Below the pieces are notes generated by a model. The model worked only from the letters and a program-made list of their open reading frames with translations. It searched no databases and was not told the origin of the DNA. From Deltaproteobacteria bacterium (GTDB lineage Bacteria; Desulfobacterota; Binatia; UBA9968): a DNA stretch of 64,000 nt. Of the stretch, positions 17,752-26,767 are shown in pieces (the first letter of the stretch is position 1; every line of letters starts with the position of its first letter). A program made the position numbers and the translations under genes. The stretch is taken from assembly GCA_016193465.1 (NCBI GenBank), contig JACPSE010000155.1:19040-83039 (forward strand), written 5' to 3'.

Positions 17752-18843
17752 TCACTGGTCTTCGTACTCTCTTAAGGACTCCCACCTGGGTTCCAAACCC
17801 AAGCCTGGCTCCTCCTTCAGGGTCGTCCAACCACGCGCCGGGCCGGGGGGATTGTGGTAGATGATTTCACCAACCTTCCACATAAGATAGTGAAACTCCA
17901 CACGCCAGCCGTTGGGCACAGCGGCAAAGAGATGCATGTTGTGGTGGGGCCAGCCTCCCCCGTTGGCAATGAGCAGGTTAAAGGCCTGCGCCATGGCCGC
18001 CACTTTGAGCCCTTCCGTGTAACCCCCTACGTAGCAGACGTTTGGCTGAAGAATGTCCACCGCCTGGTGCACGATAAGCTCGCGATGGCGGAAACGATGG
18101 CCCTCAGCCTGCCCCGCAGAGATGGGTATGGAAGTGCGCCGTCGAAGATCCGCCAGTAACCGGGCATCATTCCCGTACACGGGCTCCTCGAACCACGTGA
18201 TGCGATAGGGCTCGATCAGCTTGCATAATTCCAGCGCGCGGTTGAAGGAGAACCGATAGTTGCCGTCAATCATCAAATCCACCTTGTCACCGATGGCGTC
18301 TCTCACAGCTTTTACGCGTCTCGCATCCTCGAGAGGATTTTCGCCTTCTTCGACGGCCACCACCATTTTCAGCTTGTCTTCTCCCTGTTTGACGAAGATC
18401 TTGGCCATCTCCACCAGTTGCTCCAGACTGAATTCCCGAAACCCGAAAGTGATATAGCACGGCACCGGGTTCTGGGCCCCTCCCAGGAGGCGCCACACCG
18501 GCTCGCGATATTTTTTGCCTTTAATATCCCATAGGGCAATGTCGATCGTGCTCACCGCTGCGCTCCAAACACCTGTCTGGGAGCGAGGATTGAAGCCGGT
18601 ATAGAGATTATGCCAGATGCGTTCGGTCTCTAAGGGATTTTTCCCCTTTAGGAACGGAGCGATCTCTTTGTTGATGAATTCCTTGATGCCGAAACGCTGG
18701 GGCGCTCCTGTCAGACCATAGCCGGTAATCCCCTCATCCGTCTCGATGAGCGTAAAAGTTACTGACCTTTTCATCTTGCGGTTAAGCAACGGAATATCTA
18801 CTGGGATGGTATGGGTTGTGGCTTTGACGTTAGTTATTTGCAT
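17752..18843 (-). CDS. Mandelate racemase/muconate lactonizing enzyme family protein
   Basis: MQITNVKATTHTIPVDIPL..., SAAVSTIDIALWDIKGK, LMIDGNYRFSFNRALELCKLIEPYRITWFEEPVYGND, ISAGQAEGHRF. Confidence 0.9.
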   Translation of the reverse strand: MQITNVKATTHTIPVDIPLLNRKMKRSVTFTLIETDEGITGYGLTGAPQRFGIKEFINKEIAPFLKGKNPLETERIWHNLYTGFNPRSQTGVWSAAVSTIDIALWDIKGKKYREPVWRLLGGAQNPVPCYITFGFREFSLEQLVEMAKIFVKQGEDKLKMVVAVEEGENPLEDARRVKAVRDAIGDKVDLMIDGNYRFSFNRALELCKLIEPYRITWFEEPVYGNDARLLADLRRRTSIPISAGQAEGHRFRHRELIVHQAVDILQPNVCYVGGYTEGLKVAAMAQAFNLLIANGGGWPHHNMHLFAAVPNGWRVEFHYLMWKVGEIIYHNPPGPARGWTTLKEEPGLGLEPRWESLREYEDQ

Positions 18844-18892
18844 GTCGTTCTCCCCCTGTGTTTTCGCGCGTTCTATAAAGGCCGGTTTTCTC

Positions 18893-19972
18893 TTATGAGC
18901 CCCCCGGCAAGCCAAGAATTTTAGCGTGTGTTTTTATGTACTGATCGGATTTGTTAAGACACTCGACATCACAAACAGCCATATATTTTCCGTGAGCCAG
19001 GGAAGCAATGTCCGCCCCGGATCTCCATGGAAACTCTCGGTAACGTGGCTGCGCACCTTTGGTAGCCAACCATAAGACAAAAAGCTGCGTCGTCGCTGGT
19101 GTCCTGGACCACTTGACCACATGAATCTGCGTGCCAAATTCCATTGCAAAGGGATCCGGCAGGACAAAGGCTAACGGCGCGCCCGCCTCCGCGGCCCTCA
19201 TCGTGCTATAATAATTGACGCCGCAAAAAATCGGGAATTCTCCGGCCGCTACTTTTTCGATGTTCTCCGTTTGTCCGCGCCCGAGCACGACTTTGTTTTT
19301 TACTAAATTTTCTAACCAATTCAGATACCACTGTCTGGTTTTGGGGTCATGTTGGAAGGCGTTGAGTTTCGGACGCGGGTCGTAGAGAACCTTTCCTTTC
19401 CACATGGGATCCAGACAATCTTTCCAGTCCTTGGGGGCTTTATCAGCAGGAACTGAATTCTTATTGTAGGTGATTCCCCTGGCTAGACCCGTGGTGGCCA
19501 TGTATTCGTCTTCTGGATCAACGACCCTTGGATCGGGCGTGGTCCACCCCTTAGGAAGCGCCTTGATCAGCGCTTTATAAGAAAAGGGAGGCTTCGGGAA
19601 TAAACCCGCTTGCTTGTAGTCCGGCCAGGCCTCGTGGGAGATGTTCAGTATATCAAAGGGAGGCGTCTTTCCAGCTTTTGTCTCCATAAGCATGCGCTGC
19701 ATTTCCTCTGTTGTTCTCAGCCGCCGGAAGCTTGGCGCCTCAACGAACGGGAGCTCCTTTTTAAGCGCGCTCAGCAGTGGCTTCGCCTCCTCATTGGTCC
19801 AGTCGGTCCCTATCACTATCTTTCCCCCCTGCTTAGCCATCTCGGCCCTAGCGTCTTCCACCAGACGGTTAAACGCGTCGGCTTGCGCCCGCACGAAGAC
19901 GGGATTACAGGCCCCCCAACCGATAAGAAATGTGATTACCGACAGAAAAATCCTGAACTTGGCTTTCTGCAT
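18893..19972 (-). CDS. Extracellular solute-binding protein (Fe3+-type ABC SBP)
   Basis: Signal peptide; GITYNKNSVPADKAPKDWKDCLDPMWKGKVLYDPRP; paralogue of 25648-26745. Confidence 0.8.
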   Translation of the reverse strand: MQKAKFRIFLSVITFLIGWGACNPVFVRAQADAFNRLVEDARAEMAKQGGKIVIGTDWTNEEAKPLLSALKKELPFVEAPSFRRLRTTEEMQRMLMETKAGKTPPFDILNISHEAWPDYKQAGLFPKPPFSYKALIKALPKGWTTPDPRVVDPEDEYMATTGLARGITYNKNSVPADKAPKDWKDCLDPMWKGKVLYDPRPKLNAFQHDPKTRQWYLNWLENLVKNKVVLGRGQTENIEKVAAGEFPIFCGVNYYSTMRAAEAGAPLAFVLPDPFAMEFGTQIHVVKWSRTPATTQLFVLWLATKGAQPRYREFPWRSGADIASLAHGKYMAVCDVECLNKSDQYIKTHAKILGLPGGS

Positions 19973-20035
19973 CGTTCCGCCCTCCCTATAAAGATAGTAT
20001 TCACTTTGCCCCCGGGTTGTCCAGGTGCCGCTGCC

Positions 20036-20965
20036 TCAAGGGATGAACGGCGCCCGGGTGTGTCCCGACAGCAGAGTTGCCGGTAAGATCTTCTCCAGCT
20101 CTTCCATCGGCCAGGGACCGTCCTTGCGCCAGTCGCGGTAAATCGTAGCTTCCTCGGTCGGGTGGCTGTACAGGCCGATCTTGCCCGATCCAGCGCGGAA
20201 AACGAGCCCATTGATATGCGCGGCCTGCTCCGTGGCCAGATACACAACAATGGGGGATACAAACTCAGGTCCTGCTCGCTCATCTCCCTGCTCGTCTATG
20301 GGTTTTTTCCGCCCCAGGCCCGCTCGCTTAAGCGTGTCGCCATGGGTGGACTGCGGCTCATTTCCGCGGTGGGTGTCCGCCAGCGGGGCGACGGCGTTGA
20401 CGGTGATTCCGTAATCTCGCAGCTCAAAAGCGAGGTCCCAGGTGAGGCTGACGATGCCTCCCTTTGCGGCGCCATAGTTGGCTCTACCCTCTGGGTTGCG
20501 CCATTGGCTCGAGGTCGTGTTAATGATGCGCCCGTACCTCTGTTTCATCATGATAGGTGCGGCGTGGCGACACATATTAAAACTTCCCTTCAGATGGACT
20601 CCGATGACCCGATCCCAGGCCTCCTCCGACATCTCATGGATCAAAAAGTGCCAGAAGATGCCGGCATTGTTAACGAGAATGTCCAACCTGCCATAATGAT
20701 CTATAGCCGTCTGGATGATCCTCAGCGCAGCCTCGAAATCGGCCACAGAATCATGGTTGGCGATGGCCTCGCCTCCCTTGCTGTTGATTTCTGACACGAC
20801 TTGGTCTGCGGGAGCGCGCGAGGAACCGGCGCCGTTGCGCTCGGCTCCAACGTCATTGACCACCACTTTTGCCCCTTCGGCTGCCAGCGCCAGGGCATGG
20901 GCCCGGCCGATGCCACGGCCGCTTCCCGTCACTATCGCCACTCTCCCTTTTAGACGTTCACCCAT
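20036..20965 (-). CDS. SDR family oxidoreductase
   Basis: GRVAIVTGSGRGIGRAHALALAAEGAKVVVND, LVNNAG, YGAAKGG. Confidence 0.9.
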   Translation of the reverse strand: MGERLKGRVAIVTGSGRGIGRAHALALAAEGAKVVVNDVGAERNGAGSSRAPADQVVSEINSKGGEAIANHDSVADFEAALRIIQTAIDHYGRLDILVNNAGIFWHFLIHEMSEEAWDRVIGVHLKGSFNMCRHAAPIMMKQRYGRIINTTSSQWRNPEGRANYGAAKGGIVSLTWDLAFELRDYGITVNAVAPLADTHRGNEPQSTHGDTLKRAGLGRKKPIDEQGDERAGPEFVSPIVVYLATEQAAHINGLVFRAGSGKIGLYSHPTEEATIYRDWRKDGPWPMEELEKILPATLLSGHTRAPFIP

Positions 20966-20998
20966 CGGTCTTGTCACCTCCTCATGGTAGAGTCACGC

Positions 20999-21280
20999 CT
21001 ACTGGAATATTTCCTGCCACTCCTTGAGCAACTGCTCGTAGTTTTCCGAGGTTTCTGGCTGGACCGGATGAAGCTTAAGCTTGGCAGGGTTCAACTGCGC
21101 GTATAGCGGCGGCAAATCCGGCCTTGGAGAGATTCTTCCTGCAGCTCGGATATGCGATTGCCCTTCCTTGGAAATGGCAAAATCAACAAACAAGCGCGCC
21201 GCCTCCGGATGAGGGGCATCCGCAGCCAAAAGGCAGGAGACTAGACTGACGATAATATGCTTCCGTTCTCCACGTGTCAT
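20999..21280 (-). pseudogene. C-terminal fragment of an extracellular solute-binding protein
   Basis: DAPHPEAARLFVDFAISKEGQSHIRAAGRISPRPDLPP matches SBP C-termini (compare APHPNVAKLFIDFAFSKEGQTILRNFRRIPTRPDIEP in 15516-16538); no N-terminal lobe. Confidence 0.75.
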
Positions 21281-21468
21281 TTTTTACTCCAACGGACTCC
21301 CAAGCGACATCTCGCCTACGTTCCTAACATAGTCTTTTATCCCCGGTCAACGAGCTTTTCTTTCCTCTTCTTGTTGAGCAGAACCGCGAAGGGGTTGCAA
21401 GCCAAGCGGCAATTCACTAAACTCCCTCCACTCCGACAGAGGCAAGCAACCACTCACAAGAGGATCAA

Positions 21469-22683
21469 ATGACACAAGGAAATTCAGGCCTGGCCGACAT
21501 ATCGGCGCGGTCTGAAAGCTGGAACATGCGCCTGATAGGACACAGCGACCTGGCAGGTCATGGAGACGGAAGCCGCATCGACAAGAAAGGCAAATTTCTC
21601 TTCGTCGCGCACATGAGAAGCGTGGCCGTGACTGTCCTAGATGTCGAAGATCCAAAAAACCCTCGGGTGGTAAACCAGCTTGCCAAGGCGCCGGGCGTTC
21701 ACTCTCATAAGGTGCAGATCGCCGGAGATCTCATGTTGACCAATCATGAGCGCGCCCCCTGGGAAACCGGACCTTATCGACCGGGGCTGGCATTATACGA
21801 CGTCTCGCGACCAGAGTCCCCCAAGGAGATAAGCTTCTTCCCGACAGTAGATAAGGGGGTGCACCGTTTTTGGTGCGCTGACGGTCGCTACGCCCATCTC
21901 CCGACCTCTGAAGAGGGTTACTCGAATCGAATTTACCGCATCGTGGACGTGCAAAACCCAACCCGCGTGCAGGAGGTGGGCAGATGGTGGCTTCCCGGCC
22001 TTTGGGCGGCCGGCGGCGAAAGTCCAAGCTGGGGCCCCAAAAAAAGTGTCTGGTGCCACGGCATCATCACCGAGGGAAGCCGCGCCTACGTGGCCTACGA
22101 AGACGAGGGATTCGCCATTCTCGACATTAGCAGTCCCTCTTCGCCCCGTCTGATAAGCCGGCTCGACCTGATGCACCCTTTCCGTGGCCACACACATACG
22201 GTCTTGCCTTTGCCAAGGCGAAAACTGCTCATCGTTGCCGAAGAGGCCGTGCGCAATCGCTGCGAAGATGCCTACAAGATGGTCTGGGTCATTGACGTCC
22301 GCGAAGAGACGAAACCTATTCCTATAGCCACGTTTCCGATTCCTGAAGGCGACTTCTGCGCCCGTGGCGGGCGCTTCGGTCCCCACAATGTGCACGAGAA
22401 CCGGCCTGGCTCCAAAATAGATGACCTGCTGATTTACCTCTGCTATTTCAATGCCGGCATAAGAGTCGTTGACGTCAGTAACCCGTTTCGTCCTGAAGAG
22501 GTCGGTTTCTTTATCCCTCCTGCGCCTCAAGGTCAGGAGGCCATCCAAATCAACGACGTTTACGTGGACAGCGATGGGCTGATCTATGTCACTGATAGAA
22601 TAGGCGGCGGGTTGTATATTCTCGAGTATACGGGTCCCCGCCCGACAGCGCCAAAGGAGAGAGGACGGAGTTTCTTCGACTAA
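21469..22683 (+). CDS. LVIVD-repeat beta-propeller protein
   Basis: Repeated LDVEDPKNPRVVNQL / LALYDVSRPESPKEISFF / LDISSPSSPRLISRL / RVVDVSNPFRPEEVGFF blades. Confidence 0.8.
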   Translation: MTQGNSGLADISARSESWNMRLIGHSDLAGHGDGSRIDKKGKFLFVAHMRSVAVTVLDVEDPKNPRVVNQLAKAPGVHSHKVQIAGDLMLTNHERAPWETGPYRPGLALYDVSRPESPKEISFFPTVDKGVHRFWCADGRYAHLPTSEEGYSNRIYRIVDVQNPTRVQEVGRWWLPGLWAAGGESPSWGPKKSVWCHGIITEGSRAYVAYEDEGFAILDISSPSSPRLISRLDLMHPFRGHTHTVLPLPRRKLLIVAEEAVRNRCEDAYKMVWVIDVREETKPIPIATFPIPEGDFCARGGRFGPHNVHENRPGSKIDDLLIYLCYFNAGIRVVDVSNPFRPEEVGFFIPPAPQGQEAIQINDVYVDSDGLIYVTDRIGGGLYILEYTGPRPTAPKERGRSFFD

Positions 22684-22732
22684 AGGATGAGGTGACAATT
22701 CGCGCGGCGTTTTACTGGATACCGGAGGAGGT

Positions 22733-24262
22733 ATGGCCAAAATCTACGACCTAAGCGTCTCCTTGAGAACTGAGAACATGGAGTCCAGCGAGGTCAAATT
22801 GACCTCCGTCACGCATGACGAAGCGGCCAGGATATTCGCCAAGCGCCACAACCTGAAAGTTTCCGACCTCCCACAGGCCTCTTTTTTCTCCACCGAGCGA
22901 ATCCAGTTAAGAAGTCACTTGGGCACTCACCTCGACGCTCCCTATCATTTCTATCCGACCTCCGAGGGCCGCCCGGCGAAGCTCATTGACGAAGTGCCCC
23001 TGAAATGGTGTATCAGCGACGGGGTCGTGCTCGATTTTCGTCATAAAAAGCCCTCCGAGCCGATTACCGAGTATGACGTCGCCTCCGAGCTGGAAAGAAT
23101 CGGCTACAGGCCGAAGCGAGACGATATTGTCGTCCTTCGGACAGGGGGCACGGACCACTATGACAATGATCCCCGCTTCGCCGAGTCGGCAGCAGGGATG
23201 AACGGCGGCGCGCTGAACTATGTCTTTCGTTTCGGCGTAAAGGTCATGGCTACGGATTCCGCCACGATCGATATGCCCATCCCGCTGATGACGGAACGTT
23301 TGGTAAAAGGAGACAAGGCCGCCTATTTCCCGATACACCGGGCCGGACGGCTGACGGAGTGGACGCACGCGGAGAAACTCGCCAACCTTGGCAGTTTGCC
23401 GGCTCCGTTTGGCTTCAAGCTCATGTTTTTTCCCGTTAAGATCGCGCGCGGAACCGGCGCCTGGATACGGGCCGTTGCTATCGAGGACGCTTGGCTGAGC
23501 AGCCATCGCCTTCGGCTCGTCGACCTTAGCCTGCCCATCATGAACCACAGCTTTGAGCCCGGGGAAAGCCGCGTCATGACAGTCCATCACGATCAAAATC
23601 AAAGAGCCAAGGCGAAGCGCCTTCGCATGCCCGTCTCTGAGATCATCCACCTGGGGGCGATGGACATCGTGGAAACTTACACCCACGCGGGTACGCATGT
23701 GGACGCGCCCTACCACTTCGGCCCAACTTGCGACGGGAGAAGGGCTTCGACGGTGGATGAACTCCCGCTCGATTGGTTCTACAGCGACGGGGTTCTGCTT
23801 GATTTTAGCGCGACGAAGCGCCCGGGCGAAAATATCTCGGTTGCAGATCTCGCGGGAAACCTGGAGCGGATCGGGCATCGGCTGAAAGACCAAGACATCG
23901 TGCTTATTCGCACTGGAGCCGCCGACCGCTTCAGTGACGATCCGAATTTTTCTGACCTGTCCTTAGCCCTGGACAAAAAGGCTCTCCTCTGGCTGCTGGA
24001 TCAGGGGGTCCACGTCATAGGTTGCGACGCGGAGTCACTGGACGGTCCGGTCGGTCCTATGGTCGAAGCCCTGCGCGCAGGCAAAAAGGAAGGCTTCTTC
24101 TCCATCCACTATGCCGGCCGGGAGCGCGAGTTCTGTCTCATTCACAAGATGGACCTAAGCTCATTGCCGCGCGCTCATGGCTTCAAGGTCGTCGCTTTTC
24201 CGATCAAGCTGGAGGGGTGCAGCGCGGCCTGGACACGCGCGGTTGCCCTTGTGGAAATGTAA
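22733..24262 (+). CDS. Tandem double-domain cyclase family protein (kynurenine formamidase-like fold)
   Basis: Two copies of the metal-binding motif: SHLGTHLDAPYHF and THAGTHVDAPYHF, each followed by SDGV(V/L)LDF and DDIVVLRTGG / DQDIVLIRTGA. Confidence 0.9.
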   Translation: MAKIYDLSVSLRTENMESSEVKLTSVTHDEAARIFAKRHNLKVSDLPQASFFSTERIQLRSHLGTHLDAPYHFYPTSEGRPAKLIDEVPLKWCISDGVVLDFRHKKPSEPITEYDVASELERIGYRPKRDDIVVLRTGGTDHYDNDPRFAESAAGMNGGALNYVFRFGVKVMATDSATIDMPIPLMTERLVKGDKAAYFPIHRAGRLTEWTHAEKLANLGSLPAPFGFKLMFFPVKIARGTGAWIRAVAIEDAWLSSHRLRLVDLSLPIMNHSFEPGESRVMTVHHDQNQRAKAKRLRMPVSEIIHLGAMDIVETYTHAGTHVDAPYHFGPTCDGRRASTVDELPLDWFYSDGVLLDFSATKRPGENISVADLAGNLERIGHRLKDQDIVLIRTGAADRFSDDPNFSDLSLALDKKALLWLLDQGVHVIGCDAESLDGPVGPMVEALRAGKKEGFFSIHYAGREREFCLIHKMDLSSLPRAHGFKVVAFPIKLEGCSAAWTRAVALVEM

Positions 24263-24289
24263 GCGTAAACGAGTTCCAAGGTTTCACCC

Positions 24290-24598
24290 ATGGAGAATCG
24301 ACGCGAGAGCGTACCTTCTGAGCGCCTGCTGCACATTTACCGCACGATGGTCAGGCTGCGCGCCTTTGACGAAAAGCTCATCGAGCTAGGTGCAGAGATC
24401 GCTGCCACCGTGGCAGAAAAGGGGTTCCCGGCGCTCAAGGCTCCGATCCAGCGCGTCTGCTATCCGGACAGGATCGTCCCGGGCACGGTCTATGGCGAGT
24501 CCTTGTTTATGATCGAGGTCAAGAATATAGTCGACGGCGTCCAAAAAGCGATGCCGGCGACGATGTCCCACGACGGCGGACGCCTGCCGACCAACTGA
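24290..24598 (+). pseudogene. In-frame deletion fusion of 2-oxoacid dehydrogenase E1 alpha N-terminus and E1 beta C-terminus
   Basis: RLLHIYRTMVRLRAFDEKLIEL (E1-alpha start) directly joined to GAEIAATVAEKGFPALKAPIQRVCYPDRIVPGT...VKNIVDGVQKAM (E1-beta end). Confidence 0.7.
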
Positions 24599-24605
24599 GA
24601 TCGAC

Positions 24606-25631
24606 ATGCAGCGTATTGACATTCATAACCACGTCATACCTGCCGCATATATCAAGGCGGTCCGGGAGGCCCCCCAGCGCATGGGGAGCCGCATTGAGCG
24701 TGACGGGCAAGGGCGGGAGTGGTTGCTCCTGGACAGTGGTAGGAAGACCCAGCTCCGGCGCCCTTTCATAGAACCGGAGCTTCGCCTGCACGCCATGGCA
24801 GAAGCGCAAATTGATGTCATGGTCGAGTCTATTCTGCCGCCTCTTCTCCATTATTGGGCAGACGTGGACAAGGCGGTGCGTGTCTGTCGCACCGTCAACG
24901 ATGCCATAGCTGAGAATGTCTCCCGTTATCCGGACCGCGTCGTCGGCATGGGAATGGTCCCGCTCCAGGATGTAGGGGAAGCAATCCGGGAGCTTGAGCG
25001 CATCGTCCACGAGCTTGCGATGCCGTCGGTCATCGTTGGAACCAACGTCAACAGTAAGAATCTCGACGAGCCAGAATTCTTTCCGTTCTTCGAGCGCGCC
25101 CAGGGGCTGGAGGTGCTTGTCTTCGTCCATCCACACGAGGTCGCTGCGTCCGAGCGCTTGAAGCGCTACTACCTGACGAACTGGATCGGCAATCCGCTGG
25201 AGACATCCATCGCTTTCGCGAGCCTGATCTTCGGTGGGGTCTTGGAACGGCTGCCAAAATTGAAAGTCTGCTTCGCCCATGCAGGGGGTTACACCCCCTG
25301 GATCCGCGGCCGGTGGCGTCACGGCTACAGCGTGCGTTCAAAACCGGAGGTTGTCCTTAAACACCCCATTTACGAGTACACGCGCCAATGCTTCTTCGAC
25401 ACCGTCATCTTCGATGAACTGGCCCTGGAATACTTGATCCGAGCTGTCGGGAGTGACCGCGTTCTGCACGGAACGGACTACCCTTCGGACATGGGAACCT
25501 GGGACCAGGTTCCGCTCATCAACAGGTATAGCAACCTTACTGAAACAGATAAGGAGAGGATACTCGGAGGAAATGCGGCGGCGTTGTTGAGATTGAACCA
25601 GCCGCCCCTCGCCAAACAGGAAGGCAAATAA
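24606..25631 (+). CDS. Amidohydrolase family protein (ACMSD-like)
   Basis: MQRIDIHNHVIPAAYI; VFVHPHEV; CFAHAGGYTPWIRGR; VLHGTDYPSDMG. Confidence 0.9.
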   Translation: MQRIDIHNHVIPAAYIKAVREAPQRMGSRIERDGQGREWLLLDSGRKTQLRRPFIEPELRLHAMAEAQIDVMVESILPPLLHYWADVDKAVRVCRTVNDAIAENVSRYPDRVVGMGMVPLQDVGEAIRELERIVHELAMPSVIVGTNVNSKNLDEPEFFPFFERAQGLEVLVFVHPHEVAASERLKRYYLTNWIGNPLETSIAFASLIFGGVLERLPKLKVCFAHAGGYTPWIRGRWRHGYSVRSKPEVVLKHPIYEYTRQCFFDTVIFDELALEYLIRAVGSDRVLHGTDYPSDMGTWDQVPLINRYSNLTETDKERILGGNAAALLRLNQPPLAKQEGK

Positions 25632-25647
25632 CCCGGAGGGCAAAACC

Positions 25648-26745
25648 ATGCGGAAGCACAAGTGGCTCGTTTCGCCTGCGACGGTCATGGGATTTCTTTG
25701 TGCCGCAACGATTTATGGGTCGACAGCAGCGGCAGCGGAAAAAAACTTATTCAACCAACTCGTGGACAGGGCGAAGGCCGAGATGGCCAGGCCTGGAGCA
25801 AAGTTTGCCGTGGTGCTCGATTTGAATCCCAAGGAAGTCATTCCTGTCCTGCAAGCTTTTGCAAAGGAATTTCCTTTCGTCAAGGAACACACTTACAATC
25901 GCATTAATAGAACCGAGGAATTTCAGCGTCTTATTCTCGAGGCCAAGGCGGGCCGCATCCCTCCTTACGACATCTTTCATGTTCAGTTTGAGGCCTGGCC
26001 TGAGATGCGCGACGCCGGCATGGCTACCAAACCGCCTTTTCTTTACCCACAACTGGTAAAGTCGCTCCCTCAAGGCTGGACTGCTCCGGATCCCAGGGCC
26101 ATTGATTCCAATGGCTATTATCTCTCCGCCAGCGCTCTGATTCGCATCATCGCTTATAATAAAAACGTTGTCCCCGCAGATAAGGTGCCCAAGAGACTGG
26201 AGGACTGTCTTGACCCTGAGTGGAAGGGAAAATTTCTCTATAACTCGCGTCCCTTGATGATTGGCCTGCAACACGATCCCAAAACCAGGGAGTCATATCT
26301 TAAGTGGCTCAAGGGAATGGCCGGGAACAAACCGGTTTTGGTGCGTCAACAAACCGAAGGTCTGGAGAGGCTGGCCGCAGGAGAGTATGCGCTCTACTGC
26401 GGGGTCAATTACAACACCACGATCCGAATCATCGGCGACGGCGCTCCGCTGGGCATGGCTTTCCCAGACCCATATGCCGCTGATTTTGCGCACCGGATCC
26501 ATGTGTTCAAATGGGCTGCGAATCCCGCTACCGGACAGCTCTATGCTCTTTGGATGGCGACCCAAGGCCAGCCGGCGGTGGAAGAACACATGCATCGTGG
26601 CTTCCCGTGGAACCCCAAGACCGGCAGTTACTCTCTGGCGAAGGGGAAGTACGCCGCCATATGCGATTCGGGGTGTGCGGCCAAGATGGGTCAGTACCTA
26701 CAAGAACATGCCAAAATAGTTCAGTTGCCGGGGGGAAAAAACTAA
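25648..26745 (+). CDS. Extracellular solute-binding protein (Fe3+-type ABC SBP)
   Basis: Signal peptide; RIIAYNKNVVPADKVPKRLEDCLDPEWKGKFLYNSRP; upstream of permease gene. Confidence 0.85.
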   Translation: MRKHKWLVSPATVMGFLCAATIYGSTAAAAEKNLFNQLVDRAKAEMARPGAKFAVVLDLNPKEVIPVLQAFAKEFPFVKEHTYNRINRTEEFQRLILEAKAGRIPPYDIFHVQFEAWPEMRDAGMATKPPFLYPQLVKSLPQGWTAPDPRAIDSNGYYLSASALIRIIAYNKNVVPADKVPKRLEDCLDPEWKGKFLYNSRPLMIGLQHDPKTRESYLKWLKGMAGNKPVLVRQQTEGLERLAAGEYALYCGVNYNTTIRIIGDGAPLGMAFPDPYAADFAHRIHVFKWAANPATGQLYALWMATQGQPAVEEHMHRGFPWNPKTGSYSLAKGKYAAICDSGCAAKMGQYLQEHAKIVQLPGGKN

Positions 26746-26767
26746 ACCCGCGGCTGATATCAAGGTC

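Noticed and set aside
21793-22740. 315-aa minus-strand ORF
   Set aside because: Antisense to the LVIVD-repeat gene; no family signature.
22907-23893. 328-aa minus-strand ORF
   Set aside because: Antisense to the double cyclase; no family signature.
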